Source: Dipteronia dyeriana (taxonomy: Eukaryota > Streptophyta > Magnoliopsida > Sapindales > Sapindaceae). From it: DNA of 64,000 nt. The notes under the pieces were generated by a model. It saw only the letters and a list, made by a program, of their open reading frames with translations, was not told the origin of the DNA and ran no database searches. The stretch is from contig CM065297.1 in the NCBI GenBank assembly GCA_032871835.1, positions 67,505,253-67,569,252 on the forward strand. Reading direction: 5' to 3'. Position 1 is the stretch's first letter; each line of letters begins with the position of its first letter. Positions 9,966 through 21,532 of the stretch are shown here, piece by piece. The position numbers and the translations under genes are program-made.

Positions 9966-11368
9966 TGTTGGTATTATGTTCGATAGCAAGAGTGTAATAA
10001 TATATTTGACAATCTTTTCATATTAATAACGTGATTTCTAGTTTACCAAATCTTATAGCATTTATATTTTATTATTGTAATTATCAAAAGTAAATAATCA
10101 TAAGGTCAAAAGACTATGAGAAAAAAAGAATTGTTCATACATCTAGATATGTATGAGGTAGACACAATTCTTTTGTTAGTGTTGCATAATATTCACAACT
10201 TATAAAGGTTGGGTGCCTTTATCTTGTTAAAGTTGTAGATTCTTTTGCTAGCATTTGAGTGGGAACAAATGTGTTATGATGAGTTTAAAATCATCAAAGT
10301 GTGGTGTCTTTAGGTAAAAGAATCTAGTGAAACGGGTGCATTGAAATGGATCACAATGAAATACTTTATCTAGAACCGTCAACGGATAAAAGTTTTTCAT
10401 TCGAAGACAATCGGGGAGTCTATCTCAATCTTGAGATAAATGATTGAATTATGGTTGCAAGTGTTACCATTTGAGCTATCAATGAGTATGATTATATAAC
10501 ATTGTCTATCCTCGACAGTTTGGCGTTTTTCATTTGTTAATCGATAGAGGACTTCATTCATAAATATGGACATCGTGGCTCCATTTATTAAATGAGAGTA
10601 GAATATCATTATATGGATGATTTGAGGTTTTGGATATTAAATCTTAACATTGAGTTTTCAATAGTGTCTACTGAAACATGGATTTTGGACAAGTCATAAT
10701 ATCCAAGTTCAAAATGTGGTCATAAGAGTAAATATGGTAACTTGGAGACCTATAGGCGGTCTATGAGCTCTTGGCGATTACTGATATTCTTCACGAGGAT
10801 ACACTTTCTCCATTAAGATTGTCTAGGGTATGAATGAGTAACATCAACTTAGTCTATCCTTATTTAAGAGTTCAATTTTAGTTCTTTAGTGGAATGAACT
10901 AAAATTAATAGATCGAACCATATGAATCATTTTTTTATTGTGATTGGGTTGTGTCAATTGGAGCTTAAATTTAAATAGCCCGCCAAGATCCCTAATCAAC
11001 ACGAACTTGCATGAATAACTTGATATATTCTACCAGACCAATTTAGGGGTGCATCTAGAATTGTATTGTGGCATGCGGACGTGTTTCTCTTTGTAAGAAT
11101 AGGTCTAGTTCAGATGTGGACTTTTTATTAAGGTACAATGGATTTAATAAAATAAGAAAAATAATATATTGACCCATGTATATGTGTTGAGCGGCAAGGC
11201 TATATAAAATAGGTTAATATGTTGTTTTTTATTTTGTTATTTAATTAAATGGAAATTAATTAATTTGATAATTAATTAATTATTTAATTAAAAGTCAAAA
11301 TCTCTCTTTTTTCTAGTAGGAGATGGTCTCCTGATATTATACTATTGTTGGTAGTATAATTAATAATT
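9966..11368 (+). repeat. Copia-2 5' LTR, truncated
   Basis: Corresponds to the first about 1.4 kb of the family LTR (compare 13699-15110). It stops within the GGTAGTATAATTAAT stretch, where it joins integrase at an ATTAATA that occurs in both parents. Confidence 0.85.
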
Positions 11369-12421
11369 AATACACCCTGATGTGTGTGGACCTGTAAGCA
11401 TTCAAGCTAGAGATGGATATCAGTACTTCATCACTTTCATGGATGATCACTCAAGATTTGGCTATATGTATCTCATAAGACATAAGTCGGATGCTTTTGA
11501 CATGTTCAAAGCATTTAAAGCTGAAGTTGAAAATCAGTTTGAGAAATGCATAAAAATCTTGAGGTCTGATCGTGGTGGAGAATATCTATCTGGCGAGTTT
11601 CAGCAATATCTTATTGATAATGGGATAATTTCTCAGTTTTCTGCACCAGGTACACCTCAACAAAATGGGGTGGCAGAAAAGAGAAATATAACATTTTAGG
11701 ACATGGTTAGGTCTATGTCGAGTTATTCAACGCTCCCTAATTCTTTTTAGGGATATACTTTACAAACCACTATGTACATTCTAAACGATGTACCATTTAA
11801 GTCGGTTCCTAAAACACCGCATGAGTTATGGACCGGGCGAAAGCCTGATTTATAACACTTAAGGATATTTGTATGTTCTGCACAATTGTTAAAAGGAAAG
11901 ACAGAAAAGATGGAGTCCCGTTCCAAAACATGCATATTTGTAGGGTATCCAAAAGGAACAAAAGGATATTATTTTTATAGTCCTTCATATCGTAAAGTAT
12001 TTGTTTCGATAAATTCTAAATTTTTGGAAGAGGACTATATGAATAATTTTGTGCCTAAAAGTAGAATTGTCCTGAATGAGCATTTAGGAGATACAATTCC
12101 ACAAAAGGTTTCATAACCAAGTCCAATTGTAAGTTTCGTTCCAACACAAGATCAATAATCTAACATACCTCATCGTAGTTGGAGGGTTAGTAGACAACCC
12201 GAGAGATACATCGATCTTGGTGAATCTGTAGAGAATCTTCTGGATGACGATGATCCCTATACGTACAAGGAAGCAATGGAAGATGTTGATTGTCACCATT
12301 GGCAAAAGGCAATGCAATCTGAAATTGAATCTATGTTCCAAAAAAAGTATGGTCTCTTATAGACCTACCTAGAGGGATAAAACCCATTGGGTGCACGTGG
12401 GTATACAAGAGGAATAGAGGA
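11369..12421 (+). pseudogene. Copia-2 integrase core and IN-RT linker, 5'-truncated
   Basis: The frame at 11382-11699 starts inside the core just after the first catalytic Asp region (DVCGPVSIQA). It reads FITFMDDHSRFGYMYLI, RSDRGGEYLSGEFQQYL and GTPQQNGVAEK, so the second Asp and the Glu positions are kept. A stop follows at about 11697. The 11886-12116 frame carries the post-core segment (CIFVGYPKGTKGYYFYSP), and 12120-12420 the linker with broken RRSGR-like and ESEIESM-like parts. The HHCC finger is deleted. Confidence 0.85.
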
Positions 12422-13132
12422 ATGGATGGAATGGTGGAAACCTTTAAAGCTAGATTGGTAGCTAAAGGTTATACACAAAAGGAAGGTATCGATTATGAAG
12501 AAACCTTCTCTCTTATGGCCATGCTTAAATTCATTAGGATACTCTTATCCATTGCGGAATCTCTAGACCTAGAGATTTGGCAAATAAACGTCAAGATAGC
12601 TTTCTTTAATGGAAGTCTTAATGAAAGCATCAATATGATGCAACCAGAAGGATTCATTGAAAAAGGCCAAGAGGAAAGGGTATGCATGTTGCAAAGATCA
12701 ATATATGGATTGAAGCAAGCATCCAGATCATGGAACATAAGGTTCGATCAAGCCGTGAAAAGGTTTGGATTTATTCAAAACCTTGATGAACCTTGTGTAT
12801 ACAAAAGGATTAAAGGCAACAAGTTGGTTTTCCTAGTTCTTTACATTGATGATATACTTTTCATCGAAAACGATGTAGGTGTATTGACATTAATAAAAGA
12901 ATGGTTAGCAAAACAATTTGATATGAAGGACTTAGGAGAAGCAAGTTATATTCTTGGTATTCAAGTTGTAAGGGATAGAAATAATAGAACGATTGCATTA
13001 TCCCAAGCTTCATACATAGATAAAATCTTGTATAAGTTTTCCATGCAAGATTCCAAGAAAGGTATGTTACCTTTCAGACATGGAATCAAACTTTCTAAGG
13101 AACAAGTTCCTAAGAATGAGCATGAAGAGTAG
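12422..13132 (+). pseudogene. Copia-2 reverse transcriptase, the best-preserved RT in the window
   Basis: A 236-codon open frame covers most of copia RT (RVT_2): FKARLVAKGYTQKEGIDYEE, MQPEGFIEKGQEERV, RSIYGLKQASRSWN, the catalytic LYIDDILF box (YIDD for YVDD), DMKDLGEASYILGIQV and DKILYKFSMQDSKKG. It ends at a TAG where family members continue. Substitutions at usually fixed positions (INVKIAFFNG for MDVKTAFLNG) suggest neutral decay. The frame upstream is broken, so this is not a full polyprotein. Confidence 0.88.
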
Positions 13133-13689
13133 TTGGAAGTCTCATGTATGCAATGCTCTGTACTAGACAAGATATTTGTTTTGCTGTAGGCATAGTTAGT
13201 AGGTTTCAATCAAAACCTGGTCCTGATCACTGGATGGCTGTCATGCATATTTTCATGTATCTTAGGAGAACGAGAGATTATATGCTTGTAAACTGTGGAG
13301 GGGATTTAATTCCCATTGGGTATACAGATTTTGATTTTTAGTTAGTTTCCGACTACAGGAGATCAACATCAGGATCTATGTTTACTATTGGAGGAGGGGC
13401 AGTCATATGGAGGAGTATCAGCAATTTTGTATTGTTGATTTCACGATGGAAACTGAGTATGTTGCCTCTTGCGAGGTTGCTAAAGAGGCTGTCTGGCTCC
13501 GCCAATTCTTGTTTGACTTGGAAGTGGTTCATAATGCGAGATTTTGCATAGGGGTGACATGACGATTACCAAGATCGCGTTAGCAGAAAATCTAGCAGAT
13601 CCCTTTACAAAAGCTCTTCCATAAAAGAGTTTTTATAGGCATCTAGAGAACATAGGGATGAGAGATATGACAAATTTGCTATAGAGCAA
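13133..13689 (+). pseudogene. Copia-2 connection and RNase H remnant
   Basis: The frame at 13144-13341 carries YAMLCTRQDICFAVGIVSRF and SKPGPDHWMAVMHIFMYLRR, the segment following RT in copia polyproteins. Downstream, YVASCEVAKEAVWLRQFL-like sequence is readable at about 13458-13520 in a different frame, then KIALAENLADPFTKAL-like sequence at 13570-13617. Stops and a short deletion remove part of the RNase H catalytic region. Confidence 0.8.
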
Positions 13690-13698
13690 GTGGGAGAT
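13690..13698 (+). other. Copia-2 polypurine tract
   Basis: GTGGGAGAT immediately before the 3' LTR start TGTTGGGATT. This is the standard copia PPT position for plus-strand DNA priming. Confidence 0.88.
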
Positions 13699-15956
13699 TG
13701 TTGGGATTATGCTCGATAGCAGGAGTGTAATAGTGTATTTGATAATCTTTTCATATTAATAAAGTGATTTCTAGTTTAAAAAATCTTATAGCATTTATAG
13801 TTTAATTATTATAATTGTCAAAAGTAAATAATCATAAGGTCAAAAGACTATGAGAAAAGAAGAATTGTTCATACATCTAGATATGTATGAGGTAGACACA
13901 ATTGTTTAGTTATTCTTGAATAATATTCACAACTTAAGATAAAGGTTGGGCGCATTTATCTTGTTAAAGTTGTAGATTCTTTTGCTAGCATTTGAGTGGG
14001 ATCAAATGTGTTATGATGAGTCTAAAATCATCAACGTGTGGTGTATTCGGGCAAAAGAACCAAATGCACTAGGTGCATTGAATTGGATCACAATGAAATA
14101 CTTTATCTAGAACCGTCAGTGGAAAAAAGTTTTTCATTTGAAGATAATCGGAGAGTCTCTCAATCCTGAGATAAATGATGGACTTATGGTTGCAAGTGCT
14201 ACCCTTTGAGCTATCAATTAGTATGATTATATAGCATAGTCTATCCTTGATAGTTTGGTGTTTTTCATTTATTAATCGATAGAGGACTTCATTTATATAT
14301 ATGGGCATCATGGCTCCAATTATTAAATGAGCGTAGAATATCATCGTATGGATGTTTTGAGGTATTGAATATTAAATCTTAACTTTAAGTTTTCAATAGT
14401 GTCTATTGAAACATGGCTTCTGGACAAGTCAAAATATCCAAGTTCAAAATGTGCTCATATGAGTAAATATGGTAACTTGGAGAGCTATGGACGGTCTATG
14501 AGCTCTTGACGATTATTGATATTCTTCACGAGGATACACTTTCTCCATTAAGATTGTCTAGGGTATGAATGAGTAACATCAACTTAGTCTATCTTTATTT
14601 AAGACTTCAACTTTAGTTCTTTAGTGGAAAGAACTAAAATTAATAGATTGGACCTAAGTGAATCATTTTTTGATTGCGATTGGGTTGTGTCTAATGGAGC
14701 TTAAATTTAGATAGTCCGCCAAGATCTCCAATCCACACGAACTAGCATAAATCATTTGATATATTCTACCGGACCAATTTAGGGGTCCATCTAGAATTGT
14801 ATTGAGGCATGTGGACTTGTTTCTTTTTGTAAGAATAGGTCTAGTTTAGATGTGGACTTTTTATTAAGGTCCAATGGATTTAATAAAATAAGAAAACTAA
14901 TATATTGGCCCTTGAATATGTGTTGGGCGACAAGGCTATATAAAATAGCTTAATATTTTTTATTATTATTATTTAATTAAATGGAAATTAATTAATTTGG
15001 TATTTAATTATTTATTTAATTAAAAGTCAAAATCTTTTTTTTCTAGTAGGAGATGGTCTCCTAATTCTGTACTATTGTTGGTAGTATAATTAATATTAAA
15101 GATTATATTTGATAAGTAGATGAATAATAGGATTTATTTATCTAGTCAAATTAGGAAATCTTTAATATGGTTACAAATACACTATTGAGTTGGATTAGGA
15201 GTCTTGGTGTAAAGTGGAATTCTTCTTTGAAAAGGATTCTTAACTACCAAGCAAATCAACCTAAGGAAAGATTCTTGCCAACCAAGTAAATCCTTCTTAG
15301 GAGATGATTTGTGATCCTATACATATCCCCTTTATGAATTGGGCTAGCCCTATGGTTCTTAGAGTGAAAATTTCGGCCAACCTAGGTATTTTCTAAGAGA
15401 GAATTTTGCCTAGTAAGAGAGAATTTTGAGAGAGAAAAATTTAGTAATTTACTCTAGACAAAATTCAATCAACTCTAAGATCTAGGGTGTGAATTCGGCC
15501 AAGAAAAAAAAAGAGGAACATTTTTGTTTTTGATAGTACACTAGTATCATTTACATCAAAAGGGTTTTGTGTACAAAATCAAATCGGGTTCACGCGAGTT
15601 TCAATAAATTAGATTGATAATTCAAAAGTGACCGGACGTTCTTGGATTTTTCTCATGGAGGATAATTGTAACTATCAAAGAAAAAGATTTTGTTTGTTTC
15701 TATCCTTAGGAATACAATTAGAAAGAGTGGGAGCTTACACTCCTAGGTGATTCACGTTCGTGATTGGATTGGAAGATCTTGCGGATTCAATTCGATGCTA
15801 GTTCGATCGTCACGAGAAAAAGGTATGATACTTTTTATGTAAATCAATTAATCTAGGGTTAAGGTTCTTGTTATTAAAAGGGAATTTTTTTATTTATACC
15901 GAAACCCTAATTTTATATTAAATTTTCACGCTTCCGCTGGGCGTATTTTCCCTACA
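13699..15956 (+). repeat. Copia-2 3' LTR (about 2.26 kb)
   Basis: Complete LTR, TGTTGGGATTATGCTCGAT...TTTTCCCTACA. It is bounded by the PPT on the left and the AGGAA TSD on the right. TATA-like ATACATATCCCC sits near 15318-15330, downstream of the AATCC...GGATT box series near 15226-15310. Confidence 0.92.
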
Positions 15957-16101
15957 AGGAATTCCTTGATCTAGCGAGAGAAAGTAGTTATAATTGGGTA
16001 TGTGAGCATATGTGTCTCGACAGAAATGATCCTTTATATAGGTGTCTTCAAAATGGGCCGATTTCGCTGATCTGGTTTTTTGACGCACCAAATACGTGGG
16101 T

Positions 16102-16358
16102 TGTGCATGGGTAAGGACCCGTGTATTGAGCCGTGAAATTATCTGATACTCAAATTTCAATCTCCCTGGTTTAGTGAATTTCACATTTTGTGTATGGGTT
16201 GGGACCCGTGTAATAATCTGATGCACCTGTCCTGCTCCCTAGTTAGTTCATTTGGTTCTTCAAATGCGCAATTTGAGCGTGATTGGTGCACGGGTCTCGA
16301 CATGCAAATTTGCCAGTCTTGCAATTCTTCTTCACAGTGCGGAGGTAAGGTCCCGCAC
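16102..16358. other. GC-rich stem-loop series in the Gypsy-A LTR
   Basis: Three inverted repeats: TGCATGGGT-AAGG-ACCCGTGTA (16104-16125), TGTATGGGT-TGGG-ACCCGTGTA (16191-16212) and GTGCGG...CCGCAC (16337-16358). A weaker relative lies at 16286-16305. In an AT-rich region these are the only strongly GC-rich hairpins. Related units occur in the other gypsy LTRs and at 29251-29274. Confidence 0.6.
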
Positions 16359-17774
16359 AGTATAATGCACTTGGCCACTGCATTTTATCAATTCTTGGCC
16401 TTTTTCTACAAAAAACTGTGTTTTCCATCCAATCTTCTGAAATATACCTAATTGCCTGCAATTATAACAAACAAGCCATACGATACGTGACAAGTGCCGT
16501 TTTGTATAAGTAATATAGCTTGCCAAAGAAAAATTGGTAAACAATATAGTGGCAAGTGGGTATCATTCACAAAGATCATGTTATGCAAATGTGATCAAAT
16601 TAATGCCCAAAACTATATACGATGAAAATAAAGGCCAGTAACATAAATTGAATGGCATTTGAATTGAAATTAAGAATTGCAACTACTGATAAATTAAGGA
16701 AACTAAGCATAATAAAAGATAATGAAGTGAGTGTGTGAAAGTATATAATTATAGATATGGAAGTCAATGTAATATCAACCCAAATAGTGGGATTTCCAGC
16801 TTTAGGCTTGATTCAATTACAATACAGGGCTAATCCTCCTAGCTAGAGCTTTCGGAGTGGCTTGGATTGGAGTGCTCACAATCCACTCCTTTCACTTTTG
16901 CTTTGGATGGATATGATGTAGTCGGGAAGGTTTGGATGTAGGAAAAAACACGCGGCAGAAGCGAAAAATTCGATTGGTGTATTTCAAAAAAAAAATAGAA
17001 GAATGGACCTTAACCCTTGATTAATTAACATATAATAAAAGTATCGTACTTTTTTCTCATGACGATTGAAGTTGCACCGAAATGAATCTGTAAACCTTTC
17101 AATCCAATCACGAACATGAATCACTAAGGAGTGTGGACTATTTTTCTTTGAATTGTATACTTGAGGATGGAAAACAAACAAAATCTTTTTCTTTTGATAG
17201 TCACAATAATCCTTATAGAGAAAATAAATAACGTTTGGTCACTTGTGAATTATCAACCTGTTTGATTGAAACTCGCGTGAACCCGATTTGATGTTGTACA
17301 CAAAACCTTTTGATGTGAAGGCTACTAGTATGCTGTCGAAAACAAAAACGCTCCTTTCTTTTCTCTATGCTTGACCGAATTCTCACACCTTTTCCTATGA
17401 GTTGGTCAAATTTCTCTTGAGCAAAAAACCGAATTATTTTCACTTAAAATTCTAGATTTCAAAAAAACGCCTGTTGGCTGAATTCTCTCGTAGAGAATAT
17501 ATAGGTCATGACCGAATCCTCTCCTAAGGAGGATTTATGTCTTGTGGTCAAATCCTCTTAAAAGAAGGATTTGTGTGTTAGCCAAGAAACCTCACTTAAA
17601 GAAGAATTCTTTTCCACACCAAAACTCCTAGTCCAACTCATTAGTGTAATTATCCAATAACTAATTGTTGAATATAAATTAAATTGTGACTTTATAAAAA
17701 ATTTCCTAATTTGAGTAATTTTCAATTAGAGTTTTGATAAATATCAAATACATCCTAATTTTACTAGATAAATA

Positions 17775-20067
17775 TGTAGGGCAAAATCGGTTCAAAACGC
17801 AGTGGAAATGTGAAATTAGGGTTTGATATAATTTTAAAATTTTCCCTTTTAATAGAAAGAACCTTAACCCTAGATTAATTGATGTATATTAAAAGTATCG
17901 TACCTTTTTCACTTGACGATTGAACTAGCGTCGAATTGAATCTGCAAGATCTTCTAATCTAATCACTAACGTGAATTAGCTAGGAGTGTGGGCTCCCTTT
18001 CTTTTAATTGTATACTTGAGGATGGAAACAAACAAAATCTTCTTCTTAGTTAGTCACAATAATCCTCCAAGAGAAAACCTAAGAACGTTCAATCACTTGT
18101 GAATTATCAATCTATTTGATTGAAACTCGCGTGAACCCGATTTGATTTTGTACACAAAACCCTTTTGATGTAAAGGATACTAGTGTACTATCGAAAACAA
18201 AAACTTTTCCCTTTTTCTCTTCTCCTTAGCTGAATTCTACACATTATAGTTGGATGAAGTTTTTTTTTTAAACTATAAAAGCAAAATAAAATAAAATAAA
18301 AACTTCTTTTAAGTCTCCACCTATGCCTTGGCCGAATTCCAGAGCGTGGAATTCTTATGCCTTGGCCGAATTCCAGAGCGTGGAATTCTTATGCCTTGGC
18401 CGAATTCCAGAGCGTGGAATTCTTATGCCTTGGCCGAAATTTACAACCTATATTTATAGGTTCACAAATCCTCTCCTAAAGAGGATTTACTTGGTAGGCA
18501 AAAATCCTATTCTTAGGAGGATTTACTTAGTGACCAAGAATCCTTTTCCAAAAATATTTATTTCCAACAACAAGACTTCTAATACAACTCATTAGTGTAT
18601 TTGTGACAATATTGAAGACTTCATAATTTGACTAGATAAATAATTCATTTTGTTTATCTACTTATCGAATATAGTCTTTACTATTAATTATACTACCAAC
18701 AATAGTATAATATTAGGAGACCTTTTCCTACTAGGATTTTTTTTTACTTTTAATTAAATAATTAACTAATTACCAAATTAATTAATTTTCGTGTAATTAA
18801 ATAATAAAATAAAAACAATATAATAAGCTATTTTATACAGCCTTGCCGACCAACACCTATACATGGGCCAAATATTGTTTTCCTATTTCATTAAATCCAT
18901 TTGAGTTTTATAAAAAGTCCATATGTGAACTAAACCCACTCTTACTAAAAAAAACAAACTCACATGAATTAATACAATTCTAGATGGACCCATAAATTAG
19001 TCCGATAAAATATATCAAGTGATCCATGCAAGTTCGTGTGGATTGGGGATCTTGGCGGACTATTTAAATTTAAGCTCCAATAGACATAACTCAATCACAA
19101 TCAACAAATGATTCACTTAGGTCCGATCTATTAATTTTAGTTCATTCAACTAAAGAAATAAATTGAACTCTTAAATAAGGATGGAATAAATTAATATTGC
19201 CCATTCATACCCTGGACAGTCTTAATGGAGAAAGTGTATGCTCGTGAAGAATATATGTAATCGCCAAGAGCTCATAGACCGCCTATAGCTCTCCAAGTTA
19301 CCATATTTACTCATATGACCATAATTTAAACTTGGATATTTTGACTTGTCCATAATCCATATTTCAATTGACAGTATTGAAAATTTGACGTTAAGATTTA
19401 ATATCCAATACCTCAAAACATCCATATGATGATATTCTACTCTCATGTAATAAATAGAGCCATAATGTCCATATCTATAAATGAAGTCCTCCATCAATTA
19501 ACAAACGAATACCACCAAACTATCACGGATAGACTATGGTATATAATCGTACTCATTGAAAGCTCAAATGATAACAATTGCAACCATAAGTCCATCATTT
19601 ACTTCAGGATTGAGATAGACTCTCTGATTGTCTTCAAGGGAAAACTTTGACGGCTCTAGATAAAGTATTTCACTGTGATCCAATTCAATGCATCCAGTGC
19701 ATTAGATTCTTTAGCCTAAAGACACCACACTTTGATGATTTTAGACTCACCATAACACATTTGATCCCACTCAAATGCTAGCAAAAGAATCTACAATTTT
19801 GACAAGATAAAGGCGCCCAACCTTTATCTTAAGTTCTGAATATTATTCAAGACTAACGAAAAAATTATGTCAACCTCATACAAATTTAGATGTATGAACA
19901 ATTCTTCTTTTCTCATAGTCTTTTGACCTTATGATTATTTACTTTTGACAATTATAATAATTGAACTATAAATGCTATAAGATTTGTTAAACTAAAAATC
20001 ACTTTATTAATATGAGAAGATTATCAAATACATTATTATATCCTTGATATCGAGCGTAATCCCAAAA
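17775..20067 (-). mobile_element. Solo copia LTR 2 nested in solo LTR 1 (TSD AAATA)
   Basis: TGTAGGGCAAAATCGG at 17775 to GTAATCCCAAAA at 20067 (CA decayed to AA). AAATA flanks both sides (17770-17774 and 20068-20072). Length is about 2.29 kb with no internal coding region. It carries the 34-bp repeat array at 18323-18438. Confidence 0.9.
18323..18438. repeat. 34-bp tandem repeat, 3.4 identical copies, each a palindrome
   Basis: Identical units at 18323-18356, 18357-18390 and 18391-18424, then 14 bases of a fourth. Each holds GAATTCCA-GAGCG-TGGAATTC, an 8-bp perfect stem with a 5-nt loop. The array sits just upstream (plus coordinates) of the LTR TATA-like region at 18448-18456. The 90-codon open frame across it is a by-product: 34 is not a multiple of 3. 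Confidence 0.95.
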
Positions 20068-21532
20068 AAATAATTTCCTTTTATTTATCTTCCTATCAAA
20101 TCAAGTTTTTGATACTTATTATACTACCAACAATAGTATGCCACTTTGAGACCTTCTTCTACTAGGAAAAAGATTTTAACTTTAAATTAAATTAATTAAT
20201 TTTCAATTAATGAAATAATAAAAAAAAACAATATATTTGGCTATTATATTGGCCCTTGCTGCCGAAGCCATATTATGTGGGCCATATATTGTTTTTCCAT
20301 TTTATTAAATCCATTGGAATTTAATAAAAAGTCCACATGTGAACTAGACTTATTCTTACTAAAAAAGAAATAAGTCCACATGCCTAAAATTAATACATTA
20401 ATATAATTAAACAGCTCATTTAATTAAATTGTTCAAATTATATTCTTAATGTATTAATGGAATGCTAATCGCACCCCATTAGGGCCGTCGAAGGATTCCT
20501 ACATCCTTGGCCACCCATTCCAAGTACTTGAAGAGTTACAGCGTGTTTTGATCACACATGACCACACCTCTCCAAAACTTTTTGATTCTGAAATCCAAAA
20601 ACAATTCTGGATGGACCCATAAGTTGGTGCAATAGAATATATCAAGTAATCCATGTAAGTTCATGTGGATTGGGGATCTTGACAGGCTATCTGACTTTAA
20701 GCTCTAATAGACACACCCTCATCACAATCTACAAATGATTCATTAGGTCCAATCTATTAATTTTAGTTCATTCTACTAAAGAACTAAAATTGAACTTTTA
20801 AATAAAGATAGAATAAGTTAATGTTCCTCAATTGTACCCTAGACAATCTTAATGGAGATAGTGTATCCTCGTGAATAATAACAGTAATCGCCATGAGCTC
20901 ATAGAACGCCTATAGCTCTCCTAGTTACCATATTTACTCATATGACCAGATTTTGAACTTGGATATTTTGACTTGTCCAGAAGCCATATTTCAATAGATT
21001 CAATTTAATCGTACTCATTGATGGCTCAAATGGTAGCAATTGTAACCATAAGTCCATCATTTATCTCAGGATGAAGATAGACTCTCCGATTGTCTACAAG
21101 TGAAAACTTTTATTCATTGACGGTTTTAGATAAAGTATCTCACTGTGATCCTATTCAATGCACCTAGTACACTGTATTCTTTTGTCCAAAATTACCACAC
21201 TTAGATGATTTTAGACTCATCATAACATATTTGATCCCACTCAAACAGTAGCAAAAGAATCTACAACTTTAACAAGGTAAAGGCACCCAACCTTTTGTGA
21301 ATATTATTCAACACTAACTAAAGAATTGTGTCTACCTCTAACATGTCTAGATGTAAGAACAATTCTTCACTTCTCATAGTCTTTTGATGTTTTGATTATT
21401 TACTTTTGACAATTATGATAATTAAACTATAAATGCTATAAGATTTGTTAAACTAGAAATCACTTTATTAATTTCAATAGATTGTCAAATACATTATTAC
21501 ACTCTTGTTATTGAGCATAATCCCAATATTGG

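Larger units (their letters stand above)
9966..15956 (+). mobile_element. Copia-2, Ty1/copia element, plus strand, TSD AGGAA, internally deleted
   Basis: Starts TGTTGGTATTATG at 9966 and ends TTTTCCCTACA at 15956. It is flanked by AGGAA at 9961-9965 and AGGAA at 15957-15961, a perfect 5-bp TSD inside the Gypsy-A LTR. The 5' LTR is joined after about 1.4 kb directly to integrase coding sequence, so the 5' LTR end, PBS, leader, gag and the front of IN are gone. RT, RNase H, PPT and a full 3' LTR remain. Confidence 0.9.
9587..16487 (-). repeat. Gypsy-A 5' LTR, interrupted by Copia-2 and cut by Gypsy-B
   Basis: Begins TGATAGGCAGTTG next to the PBS. It runs to 9965, resumes after Copia-2 at 15962 and proceeds to 16487, where it meets the end of another gypsy LTR (TGACAAGTG at 16488). 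Alignable landmarks shared with 53302-54927 are AATATAGTGGCAAG, the CTTGAAGCTC region and the GAGAGAAAGGAATTCC region around the Copia-2 insertion. The outer end (expected ...CAATCA) is missing here. Under the nesting model it lies beyond Gypsy-B, outside the window. Confidence 0.75.
16937..21528 (-). mobile_element. Solo copia LTR 1 (TSD TTGGA), itself interrupted
   Basis: TGTAGGAAAAAACACG at 16937 to ATAATCCCAATA at 21528 (terminal CA decayed to TA). Flanks are TTGGA at 16932-16936 and TTGGA at 21529-21533. Removing the inner LTR (17775-20067) and its TSD leaves about 2.29 kb, one LTR length, so this is a solo LTR left by recombination between the two LTRs of a full element. Confidence 0.9.

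Noticed and set aside
18323..18595. 90-codon open frame MPWPNSRAWNSYAL...
   Set aside because: It is produced by the 34-bp tandem repeat read through successive frames inside an LTR; no family resemblance.
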